A stretch of DNA of 41,560 nt from a virus. The stretch's first letter is position 1. Every line of letters starts with the position of its first letter. The notes beneath the pieces are model-generated. The model was not told the DNA's origin. It did no database searches and saw only the letters and a list, made by a program, of their open reading frames with translations. The stretch spans positions 1 through 41,560 of the IMG/VR virus record IMGVR_UViG_3300000353_000002, one strand, 5' to 3'. Position numbers and translations under genes: made by a program. Below are positions 30,614 through 38,340 of this stretch, in pieces.

Positions 30614-32527
30614 ATGATATATAATAATGAAAAAATAAAATCAGATTTATTAGAATTTTTAGTTACTAATATCTTTAATAATTTTAAAAATTATATTGAT
30701 TCTGGTGATTTAATTTTTACTGGCGGTATTGTTCATGATAGAGTTGAAATAATAAAAAAAGAACGTTTTCATGATTTGGATATTTCAATTATTATTGGGG
30801 ATTATGGTGATAAAATACTATATGAATTAAAGGATTATTTATTAAATTTGGATTTCACAATTTTTGAAGACAGTATTAAAACTAATTTAAATAATGAATT
30901 TAAATTTAAAGAAGAAAATAATTATTTAACAGCGTGTTTTTATATTGATGATTTTTATGGTATTGATATTTATAGAGATGAATATCCTGAAGAAAATATT
31001 AGTACCGTTGAATTATATCCTAACATATATACTAAATATTATGGTAATGAATGGATTTTACGTGAAACTTTTTCTACATATAAAAAGATGTTGTCTTCAA
31101 ACATTAATAATAAAACAAAAAAACGTAAAATTGATAAAATCGAAAGAACATTAGTTAAAATTTTTAATTCAATTAATGACTTTAAAGATAATGAACTTTA
31201 TAATGATACAAGTAATTTAAATAAATTTGTTAATGAAGTTAATTTAAATGATTTTAATTTAAATGTTATTTCAAGTTCAAGAAGTGGTCATAATTTTGTT
31301 ATGAACAATATTAAATCATGGATTAAAGACATTAATTATAATTATACTAATATTGAAAACATTACTCCGATGAAATTTAGATTAGATAATGGATATTATA
31401 GTATTCAAGATAATAGTATTAATGTTATAGTTGTTCGAGATTATTTAAATTGGTTGGCATCTTATTTACCATTAATGAAAGTTAATTTAATAAATTATCG
31501 AGATGGTTATGATGATTCTGTATTAATGAATGAAATGAATCAACAAATAAAAATATGGTGTGAAACAGTAAAAGAATTTTATGGAGAAACTAATTACGTA
31601 AATAATAAAGTATTAGTAATTTATGATGATTTTTTCACTTTGAAAGAATATCGTGAAAATATTTGCGATGAATTAAATGGTGATTATAATGAAGATAAAT
31701 TAAATGAAGTAGCAATTAATGGTTACTATAGTAGTTTTGATGTAGATAAATTTGATGGGAATGCTAATGAAATGAAAGTTGATGAAAGATATTTGCAAAT
31801 ATTAGATACTGAATATCATGACATTTACCTAAAAATATTGATGAATAATCAAGAAGCATTAGATTTATATTTTAAATATTTTAATCTATCTGATAACAAA
31901 AAAGAATTTATTAATAACTTAAATAAAGTAAAATTAATTGGTAATAATGTTAAATTTAATTTAAATACTCCTTATGAAAAAGGTGCAAATAATATGCTTA
32001 AGTACGTTCATTTAATTAGAAATTATAATAATTTAAATACAAATGAATTATTAAATGAATACAAAAATTTGGGTAATACTTTTATTGAATTTAAAAAAAA
32101 TCAAGAAAAAAAGAAAAACCAATTATATCCATATATTGAAATATCAAAATCATTAGGTGACAATACTAATTATAAAATAGCTAATTTTGGATGTGGTAGT
32201 AATTATTTTTCTGAACTAAGAAAAAATGATAGTGTTATTGGTTTAGATTTTATTGCTATGGATAATAATGTTATTGAATGTGATATTGCAAACACACCAT
32301 TAGAAAACAATTCATTTGATGTTGTCGTAGTTTCATCAATTAATGCCGATAATTACTTAGATGTTTTGAAAGAAGCACACCGTGTATTAAAAACAAATGG
32401 AATTTTAAAAATTAGTGAACAAAAAAATAATTCAATTATTTTGAAAATGGATTTATTTGACTTAGGATTTAATAACATAACTTCCTATATTAAAAGTAGT
32501 TATGTTTTTATATCAGCAAAAAAATAA
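30614..32527 (+). CDS. Three-domain fusion: nucleotidyltransferase, sulfotransferase-like and SAM methyltransferase
   Basis: 637 residues. Residues 1-190: nucleotidyltransferase fold with TGGIVHDR (36-43), FHDLDISIII (52-61) and a later acidic strand GIDIYRD (116-122). Residues about 215-420: sulfotransferase/P-loop-like, with VISSSRSGHNFVMN (218-231) as the phosphosulfate loop and VIVVRDYLNWLASYL (271-285) as the second cofactor motif. Residues about 515-637: class I methyltransferase with IANFGCGSNYFSEL (522-535), GLDF, ECDIANTPLENNSFDVVVV (555-573) and HRVLKTNGILKISE. Probably builds or decorates a nucleotide, sugar or surface group. The substrate is unknown. Confidence 0.8.
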   Translation: MIYNNEKIKSDLLEFLVTNIFNNFKNYIDSGDLIFTGGIVHDRVEIIKKERFHDLDISIIIGDYGDKILYELKDYLLNLDFTIFEDSIKTNLNNEFKFKEENNYLTACFYIDDFYGIDIYRDEYPEENISTVELYPNIYTKYYGNEWILRETFSTYKKMLSSNINNKTKKRKIDKIERTLVKIFNSINDFKDNELYNDTSNLNKFVNEVNLNDFNLNVISSSRSGHNFVMNNIKSWIKDINYNYTNIENITPMKFRLDNGYYSIQDNSINVIVVRDYLNWLASYLPLMKVNLINYRDGYDDSVLMNEMNQQIKIWCETVKEFYGETNYVNNKVLVIYDDFFTLKEYRENICDELNGDYNEDKLNEVAINGYYSSFDVDKFDGNANEMKVDERYLQILDTEYHDIYLKILMNNQEALDLYFKYFNLSDNKKEFINNLNKVKLIGNNVKFNLNTPYEKGANNMLKYVHLIRNYNNLNTNELLNEYKNLGNTFIEFKKNQEKKKNQLYPYIEISKSLGDNTNYKIANFGCGSNYFSELRKNDSVIGLDFIAMDNNVIECDIANTPLENNSFDVVVVSSINADNYLDVLKEAHRVLKTNGILKISEQKNNSIILKMDLFDLGFNNITSYIKSSYVFISAKK

Positions 32528-32530
32528 ATA

Positions 32531-32563
32531 TTTTGTAACATTTACTTGTTTTTCTCGTATTTA
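32531..32563 (+). promoter_or_regulatory. Promoter region of leader unit C
   Basis: TTTTGTAACATTTACTTG, then TTTTTCTCGTATTTAT. It shares TTGTAACA and CGTATTTAT with units A, B and D but lacks a perfect TAnnTTTG, resembling instead the sequence at 23320. Confidence 0.55.
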
Positions 32564-32601
32564 TGTTATAGTTTTACAAACTCAAATTAAAATTTATAGA
32601 A

Positions 32602-32694
32602 ATGACAACTTTTAGAAAATATTATTACGGTAAAAAATCTTATAAGAAGTATCTTATACGAATCGGGATTATTATGTCTAAAGTTATGATATAA
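32602..32694 (+). CDS. Leader peptide C (30 aa, Lys/Tyr-rich)
   Basis: Residues 6-17 read KYYYGKKSYKKY: ten of twelve are Lys or Tyr, using AAA and AAG for Lys and TAT and TAC for Tyr. The array downstream encodes Lys(CUU), Lys(UUU), a Lys-like tRNA and Tyr(GUA), which read these codons. GAATCGGG within the ORF (codons 19-22) is complementary to the terminator 5' arm. It is probably the sensor of attenuator C. Confidence 0.85.
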   Translation: MTTFRKYYYGKKSYKKYLIRIGIIMSKVMI

Positions 32695-32750
32695 AAGTAA
32701 TGACTTTATAACAAATTTAAAGCCCGATTCGAAAGAGTCGGGTTTTTTTT
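32659..32750 (+). terminator. Attenuator C
   Basis: Segment 1 CGAATCGGG (32659-32667), segment 2 CCCGATTCG (32723-32731), segment 3 GAGTCGGG followed by T8 (32735-32750). The antiterminator pairing 1:2 (9 bp, perfect) is better than the terminator 2:3, which contains a G-U pair. Confidence 0.82.
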
Positions 32751-32757
32751 GTTATAT

Positions 32758-32766
32758 GTTCTTTGA
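32758..32766 (+). promoter_or_regulatory. boxA-like site, unit C
   Basis: GTTCTTTGA, followed by AAATAATG where B and D have CATGTTGG. The leader up to the first tRNA (32767-32948) holds a small hairpin (AAGTC/GACTT) and no convincing gene. Confidence 0.5.
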
Positions 32767-32948
32767 AAATAATGTGAAAGTCGAAATGAAGACTTAATGG
32801 AAAATATGTGAAATGTCTTAATGTAACAATAGCAAAGGCGAAAAAAGCGTGAGCAGAGGAAGGTTCTGACAGGCATTAATTCAGGAAACATATTAGTAAA
32901 TTAAATCAGTACTGGAGACAAGTAATATTATGAGTAAACACATTGGCT

Positions 32949-33032
32949 GCATCAGTAGCTCAGTTGGCAGAGCAAGGGAACGCATTTGCTATTCTTAATC
33001 CCTGCGCACGGGTTCGAGTCCCGTTTGGTGAC
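32949..33032 (+). tRNA. tRNA-Lys(CUU) with a 12-base insertion in the anticodon arm
   Basis: D-arm GTAGCTCAGTTGGCAGAGC, T-arm ACGGG TTCGAGT CCCGT. The anticodon stem AGGGA/TCCCT is intact, but between the 5' strand and the loop TTCTTAA lie 12 extra bases, ACGCATTTGCTA (32980-32991), containing a GCA-TT-TGC mini-repeat. Without them the tRNA would be an ordinary Lys(CUU). Acceptor GCATCAG/TTGGTGA has a 1-72 mismatch. Confidence 0.75.
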
Positions 33033-33050
33033 CAACAGTCAATGTGAAAT

Positions 33051-33125
33051 GACCTCTTAGCTCCTAATTGGTAGAGCAACTGGCTTTTAACCAGTGGGTT
33101 CTGGGTTCGAATCCCAGAGGGGTCA
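33051..33125 (+). tRNA. tRNA-Lys(UUU)
   Basis: Acceptor GACCTCT/AGGGGTC, anticodon loop CTTTTAA closed by ACTGG/CCAGT, T-arm CTGGG TTCGAAT CCCAG. Confidence 0.95.
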
Positions 33126-33131
33126 CAACTT

Positions 33132-33204
33132 GCGTTCGTAACTCAGTTGGTAGAGTATCGCACCTTTAATGCGAGAGTCGGGGGTTCGAGTCCTACCATC
33201 CCCA
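33132..33204 (+). tRNA. Lys-like tRNA with unmatched acceptor (chimeric or decayed)
   Basis: The 5' half is tRNA-like (GTAACTCAGTTGGTAGAGT; anticodon stem TCGCA/TGCGA, loop CCTTTAA, anticodon UUU with C33). The 3' half GGGGG TTCGAGT CCTAC CATCCCC does not pair with the 5' acceptor strand GCGTTCG (3 of 7), but closely resembles the 3' half of tRNA-Leu(AAG) at 22309. Confidence 0.5.
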
Positions 33205-33209
33205 CAAAT

Positions 33210-33289
33210 GAGAGTGTTGAGCAATTGGTGGCTCGCCAGATTGTAGGTCTGGTTCTTCGGACTTGGGGGTTCGAATCCCTCCACTCTCA
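33210..33289 (+). tRNA. tRNA-Tyr(GUA)
   Basis: Acceptor GAGAGTG/CACTCTC, anticodon loop TTGTAGG closed by CCAGA/TCTGG, class II variable arm TTCTTCGGACTT as normal for bacterial Tyr, T-arm GGGGG TTCGAAT CCCTC. Confidence 0.94.
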
Positions 33290-33290
33290 C

Positions 33291-33360
33291 AAAAGTTATG
33301 ATTTATATCATATTGGTCAGGTTAAACCTTATCTTTACGATATAATACATAACTTTTTTT
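33291..33360 (+). terminator. Long structured terminator after the Lys/Tyr array
   Basis: Outer stem AAAAGTTATG/CATAACTTTT with a following T run, middle stem TTATATC/GATATAA, small inner AGGT/ACCT hairpin. It ends the array. Confidence 0.75.
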
Positions 33361-33389
33361 ATTGTAGTTAATTATGAATAAAAAAATCC

Positions 33390-33420
33390 TTGCATTTTAT
33401 TTAAAATTGAATTATCTTTG
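33390..33420 (+). promoter_or_regulatory. Bacteroidota-type promoter
   Basis: TTG at 33390-33392, a 20-base spacer, then TATCTTTG at 33413-33420, upstream of the VWA gene. Confidence 0.72.
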
Positions 33421-33457
33421 GACAAAATAACTTTAAAATAAATGCTTATGTATAAAA

Positions 33458-34159
33458 ATGGCTAAAAGAAAGAAAAAAGTAACCACAACTGTTACGACAG
33501 TAACCGAAGAATCACTTCACACAAATGAAAAAACTCAAATAATTTGTATTTTAGACCGTAGTGGGTCAATGACTGGTATTATGGATGATAGTATTGGTGG
33601 ATTCAACACGTTCATTAAACAACAAAAAGATTTACCTGATGAAGCAACACTTACCGTTGCACTTTTCGATGACAAATACGAATTACTGTATGATAATGTC
33701 GATATTAAAGAAGTAAAAGAAATAACTGATGATGAATGGTATCCAAGAGGTACTACAGCACTTTATGATGCAATTGGTAAAACAATAAATGATGTCAAAC
33801 AAAATCACAAAAAACTTGGTGTTGAAGCACCATCAAAAGTACTGGTGTGTATTGTAACCGATGGTCATGAAAACAATAGTAAGGAATATACTAAAGATAA
33901 TATTCAAAAACTTATTGAAAATTGCGAAAAAGACGATTGGAATTTCATATATCTTGCTGCAAATCAAGACGCTTTCTCAGTAGGGTCTAGTTTTGGTATT
34001 AGTGGTGGTAATACATATACATATACTGCTAATAGTGATGGTGTATTTAATATGTCGAGCACATTAAATGATGCTGCAGTTAATTATAGGAGTATGACAA
34101 CAACTGATGCAAATTTTGATACTTTATCTAAATCGTTAATTGATAAAGAAGAAGATTAA
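33458..34159 (+). CDS. VWA-domain protein (TerY-like)
   Basis: 233 residues, essentially one von Willebrand factor A domain. The MIDAS site is complete: ILDRSGSMTG (Asp33, Ser35, Ser37), a Thr in RGTTALYDA (about 110) and Asp in VTDGHEN (about 142). No signal peptide. Stand-alone cytoplasmic VWA proteins of this type bind partners through a metal ion. Their phage role is unknown. It lies 230 bases upstream of nrdJ, and another large VWA protein follows nrdJ. Confidence 0.88.
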   Translation: MAKRKKKVTTTVTTVTEESLHTNEKTQIICILDRSGSMTGIMDDSIGGFNTFIKQQKDLPDEATLTVALFDDKYELLYDNVDIKEVKEITDDEWYPRGTTALYDAIGKTINDVKQNHKKLGVEAPSKVLVCIVTDGHENNSKEYTKDNIQKLIENCEKDDWNFIYLAANQDAFSVGSSFGISGGNTYTYTANSDGVFNMSSTLNDAAVNYRSMTTTDANFDTLSKSLIDKEED

Positions 34160-34182
34160 TACTTAATTTTTTCTGTTTTTTT

Positions 34183-34212
34183 GGGGTGTGTATTTATTTC
34201 ACACCCCTTTTT
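34183..34212 (+). terminator. Intrinsic terminator after VWA gene
   Basis: GGGGTGTG pairs with CACACCCC (8 bp, 9-base loop TATTTATTT), followed by T5. Confidence 0.85.
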
Positions 34213-34260
34213 AAATTAATAAATTTGTGTCCCTTTTTCTTTAACTTTATGAATATAAAA

Positions 34261-34314
34261 ACGTTAAAAATTAATTTGAAATCATTGTAAAAAATATTAA
34301 ATAATTTTTAACGT
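34261..34314. repeat. Inverted repeat upstream of nrdJ
   Basis: ACGTTAAAAATTA (34261-34273) and its perfect complement TAATTTTTAACGT (34302-34314), 28 bases apart. It could be an operator or an RNA stem upstream of the nrdJ promoter. Confidence 0.5.
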
Positions 34315-34329
34315 ATTTTTGTAAATCTG

Positions 34330-34360
34330 TTGTATTTATTGTAACTAATCAATATATTTG
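34330..34360 (+). promoter_or_regulatory. Bacteroidota-type promoter of nrdJ
   Basis: TTG at 34330-34332, a 20-base spacer, then TATATTTG at 34353-34360, with TTGTAACT in the spacer. Confidence 0.68.
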
Positions 34361-34392
34361 TAACTCAAAAATTATAAAAAATTATTATTTCT

Positions 34393-37300
34393 ATGATAAA
34401 AAAAAACAGAAAAACCTACACTAAAGAACAAGTCGAAAAATCAACTCTACCCTATTTTAATAATGACCAATTAGCTACTGATGTCTGGATAAGAAAATAT
34501 TGTTTAAAAGATAATGACAATTATTACGAATTAAATCCAGATGACATGCATTGGAGATTAGCAAATGAATTTGCAAGAATAGAATCTAAATATCCTAATC
34601 CGCTATCAGCAAAAGAAATTTATGAAACAATAAAGAAATTTAAAAGAATTGTTCCACAAGGTGGTTCAATGTCTGGTATTGGTAATGACTATCAAATCGT
34701 ATCATTATCCAATTGTTTTGTAATTGGAAACAATAAAGATAGTGATAGTTATGGTGGTATTTTAAAATTAGACCAAGATATGGTTCAACTCCAAAAAAGA
34801 CGTGGTGGTGTTGGATTGGATTTGTCTTTTGTTCGCCCTAAAGGAAGTCCTGTAAAAAATAGTGCTATATCAAGTACAGGTATTGTTCCTTTTATGGAAA
34901 GATATTCAAATAGTACTAAAGAAATAGCACAAGATGGACGTAGAGGTGCATTAATGGAAAGCATTTCTATTATACATCCTGATTCTGAAGACTTTATTGA
35001 TGCTAAAATGGTTAATGGTCAGGTTACAGGTGCTAATGTATCTGTAAGACTGACAGATGAATTTATGAAAGCAGCAAAATATGAATATTCTTTTAAACAA
35101 AAATATCCTATCGATAGTAATGAACCTAAGTACAGTAAAGATATTAACCCAACTGCTCTTTGGAAAAAAATAATTCATAATGCATGGAAATCAGCCGAAC
35201 CCGGTATATTATTTTGGGACAAAGTAATTAATGAGAGTATTCCTGATTGTTATGCCGACCTCGGTTTTAGAACAACGAGTACTAATCCTTGTTTCCCTGC
35301 ATCAGAATATTTATTAACTGAAAAAGGATATTTTAAATTTGGAGATTTGGTTACAATAGATTTAAATAAAACAAACAATGTTGTTTGTGATAAAAGAATT
35401 TCGTATGTTAATGATGGTGAAGAAAAACCTGAAAATTGGAAAATTAATAATGATGAATTCGGTACTGTTGTTAGAAAAGCAAGCAATGTATTTTTAACAA
35501 AAAAAGAAGCTGAAATTATTGAAATAAAAACATCAAAAGGTTTCAAATTAAGATGTACATTAGACCATCATATTGCTACTACAAAAGGTATGATTGAAGC
35601 AAAAGATTTAACACCTAATGATAATATTTTAATAGCGATTCCAGAAAATAATGGAACTATTATTAATAAAAAATCTGAAACAAAATTGGAGATGTTGAGT
35701 TTATTATTAGGATTACTTCAAGGTGATGGAACTTTAGATAAAAAAAGAAAAAGAATATATTTTGAGTTTTGGGGTGACGATGCCGAAAGAATGAAAAATA
35801 TGGTTTGTGAAATCATCGATAACCTATATGAAATTTATGGTGAACGTAAAAATAATAAAAATAGAAATCTAAGTAAATATTTCGTTTCACATAAAAATAA
35901 TAAAATTAGAATTGGAAGTGCTTGGATAGGAAAAATTTTCGAAGAACAAGGATTTAATTTTAAAAATAAATTTCATATACCTGAATTTATTTTTAATAAT
36001 TCAAGTAATAATATCGGTAAATTTTATGTTGCTGCATTAATGTATTCTGATGGTAGCCTTCAAGGAAGTATCAAATCAGGATATACAATAAGATTATCAC
36101 AAAGTAATGAAGACTTCTTAAATAAGATTCAAATGATATTACATTCAAATGGATTAATTTTTGGGATTTATAAAAGACGTGATTCTAAATTAACTGAACT
36201 TCCAAATGGAAAGGGTGGTAGATTTAAATATAAAACCAAAGACCAATTTGAATTAATTAGTCTTGGTGGAAGCATTGTTAATTATATGTCATCAATCGGA
36301 TTTTTAGGTGATACTAATAAAGAAAATAAATTTAATAATACTCATAATTATCAAATAAAAAAATCATTTACTGATAATATTATTAATGTAACATTATTAG
36401 AAAATGAACCAGTTTTTTGTTTAAAAGAAGATATTGGTAGGAATATTATAGTTAATGGAATATCAGCACGAAGATGTGGTGAAATACCTTTGTGTCCTTA
36501 TGATAGTTGTAGATTATTGGCAATAAATTTATTCGGATATGTTGTAAATCCATTTACTCCCGAAGCATATTTTGATTCAGAACTATTCAGAGAAGATGTG
36601 ATTAAAGCAATGCGATACATGGATGACCTTATTGATTTAGAAATTGAAAAAATTGATGGAATCCTTGCTAAGATTAAATCAGACCCCGAAGAAGAATTTA
36701 TTAAATTATATGAACTTAATCTCTGGACTAAAATCAGAGAAAAAGCAATCGAAGGTCGTAGAACGGGTTTAGGTGTTACTGCTGAAGGCGACATGCTTGC
36801 TGCGTTAGGATTAACATATGGTACTGATGATGCTAATGATTTTAGTGAAGATATTCATGAAAAATTAAAATTATATGCTTATGAATCATCAGTTAATTTA
36901 GCTAAAGAACGTGGCGCATTCCCAATATATGATTGGAAACGTGAAAAAGATAATCCGTTCATATTGCGAATTAAAGAAGCCAATCCTGAGTTATATGATA
37001 AAATGGTTAAGTACGGAAGAAGAAACATTGCATTATTAACAATTGCTCCTACTGGAACAGCAAGTCTTATGACCCAAACAACATCAGGAATCGAACCAGT
37101 TTTCTTACCTGTGTATAAGAGAAGAAGAAAAATTAATCCACAAGAAAAAGATATTCAAATTGATTTTATTGATGATGAAGGTATTGCTTGGAAAGAATAT
37201 CTTGTTTTTCACTATAATTTCGAAACATGGTTAGAAGCAAACGAATATGATGTTGAAGTGGTTAGAACCATGACAGAAGAACAAGTTGATGAAATAGTAA

Positions 37301-38148
37301 AAAAATCACCTTATTATAAAGCTACTTCAAATGATGTGAATTGGGTTAAGAAAGTTGAAATGCAAGGTCGTATTCAAAAACACGTAGACCATAGTATTTC
37401 AGTAACAGTTAACTTACCTGAAAACGTTAGTGAAGACCTTGTTCGTCAAGTATATGAAACAGGATGGTCTGCTGGTTGTAAAGGTATGACAGTTTATCGT
37501 GAAGGTTCGAGAAGCGGTGTATTGGTTTCTAATGAAAAGAAAAAAGAAGAAAAACTTCCTGAAGAAATTCATGCTCCAAAAAGAGGTAAGAGATTAAAGG
37601 CAGAAATTTATAGATTTCAAAATAATCTTGAAAAATGGATTGCTGTTGTTGGAATGAAAGATGGTCATCCATATGAAATTTTTACAGGTAAATTTGAAAA
37701 TGGATTAAGTGATTTACCTTCAACTTTAAAAGAATGTGAAGTAGTAAAAAATATTATTGAAACAGAGGAAACAGATGAGTTCGGCAATACAACCAAAGTA
37801 AAAAGAAAAAGATATGATATTGAATACGTTGATAAAGATGGTGAAAAACATGTACATACGGGTTTAAATCATGCTTTTGACCCTGAGTATTGGAATTATG
37901 CCAAATTTATTTCTGGTGTACTAAGACATAAAATGCCGTTAGTATATGTGTATGAATTGGTTGATTCTTTAACATTTAAAGAAGACCATATTAATACATG
38001 GAAAAACGGTGTTGCTCGTGTAATAAAAAGATTTATTAAAGACGGAGAAAAAGGCAGTGGTACTTGTCCTATATGTGGTAGTAATGATTTACAATATAAA
38101 GAGGGTTGTCTGATTTGCATGGGATGTGGAAACAGCAAATGTGGATAA
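34393..38148 (+). CDS. nrdJ: Class II (adenosylcobalamin) ribonucleotide reductase with intein
   Basis: 1251 residues. Host part: SLSNCFV (about 104-110) with the first redox Cys; the LQKRRGGVGLDLSFVRPKGS loop (134-152 region); TSTNP then, after a 395-residue insert, CGEIPLC with the thiyl-radical Cys at 695; a TIAPTGTASLMTQT substrate/effector loop; and a C-terminal Cys4 ribbon (CPICG...CMGCGNSKCG), typical of NrdJ. It makes dNTPs without oxygen dependence, using B12. The insert (300-694) is an intein with a LAGLIDADG endonuclease, placed exactly before the catalytic Cys. Expressed from its own promoter, with a terminator after it. Confidence 0.95.
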   Translation: MIKKNRKTYTKEQVEKSTLPYFNNDQLATDVWIRKYCLKDNDNYYELNPDDMHWRLANEFARIESKYPNPLSAKEIYETIKKFKRIVPQGGSMSGIGNDYQIVSLSNCFVIGNNKDSDSYGGILKLDQDMVQLQKRRGGVGLDLSFVRPKGSPVKNSAISSTGIVPFMERYSNSTKEIAQDGRRGALMESISIIHPDSEDFIDAKMVNGQVTGANVSVRLTDEFMKAAKYEYSFKQKYPIDSNEPKYSKDINPTALWKKIIHNAWKSAEPGILFWDKVINESIPDCYADLGFRTTSTNPCFPASEYLLTEKGYFKFGDLVTIDLNKTNNVVCDKRISYVNDGEEKPENWKINNDEFGTVVRKASNVFLTKKEAEIIEIKTSKGFKLRCTLDHHIATTKGMIEAKDLTPNDNILIAIPENNGTIINKKSETKLEMLSLLLGLLQGDGTLDKKRKRIYFEFWGDDAERMKNMVCEIIDNLYEIYGERKNNKNRNLSKYFVSHKNNKIRIGSAWIGKIFEEQGFNFKNKFHIPEFIFNNSSNNIGKFYVAALMYSDGSLQGSIKSGYTIRLSQSNEDFLNKIQMILHSNGLIFGIYKRRDSKLTELPNGKGGRFKYKTKDQFELISLGGSIVNYMSSIGFLGDTNKENKFNNTHNYQIKKSFTDNIINVTLLENEPVFCLKEDIGRNIIVNGISARRCGEIPLCPYDSCRLLAINLFGYVVNPFTPEAYFDSELFREDVIKAMRYMDDLIDLEIEKIDGILAKIKSDPEEEFIKLYELNLWTKIREKAIEGRRTGLGVTAEGDMLAALGLTYGTDDANDFSEDIHEKLKLYAYESSVNLAKERGAFPIYDWKREKDNPFILRIKEANPELYDKMVKYGRRNIALLTIAPTGTASLMTQTTSGIEPVFLPVYKRRRKINPQEKDIQIDFIDDEGIAWKEYLVFHYNFETWLEANEYDVEVVRTMTEEQVDEIVKKSPYYKATSNDVNWVKKVEMQGRIQKHVDHSISVTVNLPENVSEDLVRQVYETGWSAGCKGMTVYREGSRSGVLVSNEKKKEEKLPEEIHAPKRGKRLKAEIYRFQNNLEKWIAVVGMKDGHPYEIFTGKFENGLSDLPSTLKECEVVKNIIETEETDEFGNTTKVKRKRYDIEYVDKDGEKHVHTGLNHAFDPEYWNYAKFISGVLRHKMPLVYVYELVDSLTFKEDHINTWKNGVARVIKRFIKDGEKGSGTCPICGSNDLQYKEGCLICMGCGNSKCG
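35290..36474 (+). other. Intein with LAGLIDADG endonuclease inside nrdJ; C-terminal HN replaced by RR
   Basis: Residues 300-694 of the reductase. Block A is CFPASEYLLTEKGYFKFGDL (Cys1). Block B is LRCTLDHHIAT (Thr389, His392). The two endonuclease motifs are LLLGLLQGDG (437-446) and YVAALMYSDGS (545-555). Block F is EPVFCLKED, and block G is NIIVNGISARR followed by the +1 Cys. The penultimate His and terminal Asn expected for splicing are Arg-Arg here. Confidence 0.88.
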
Positions 38149-38152
38149 TTTT

Positions 38153-38181
38153 AAAACCCTAATTAATTTTAGGGTTTTTTT
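38153..38181 (+). terminator. Intrinsic terminator after nrdJ
   Basis: AAAACCCTAA pairs with TTAGGGTTTT around a 6-base loop, with a T run. Confidence 0.88.
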
Positions 38182-38249
38182 ATTTATTACTTTGAAAATA
38201 AATATCATTTAATTATATTTGAAAAATTATTATAATTTTTAATAAAAAA

Positions 38250-38280
38250 ATGTAACAATTAGTATTTATATTCGTATTGT
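38250..38280 (+). promoter_or_regulatory. Promoter region with early-like and late-like signals
   Basis: TGTAACAATTAGTATTTAT then ATTCGTATTG. It combines the TTGTAACA-type element with AGTATTTAT (38261-38269), about 70 bases before the start of the large VWA gene. Confidence 0.45.
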
Positions 38281-38340
38281 AAATATTGACTGAAATAAAT
38301 AAAATTGAAAAATAAATAACTGTAATTAACAATTAATTGT

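Noticed and set aside
35290-36474. Group I intron inside nrdJ
   Set aside because: The insertion is in frame and encodes intein blocks A, B and F plus LAGLIDADG motifs, so it is a protein insertion and not an RNA intron.
34951-36794. Minus-strand ORFs inside nrdJ
   Set aside because: Antisense to a well-supported gene, with no start or promoter context.
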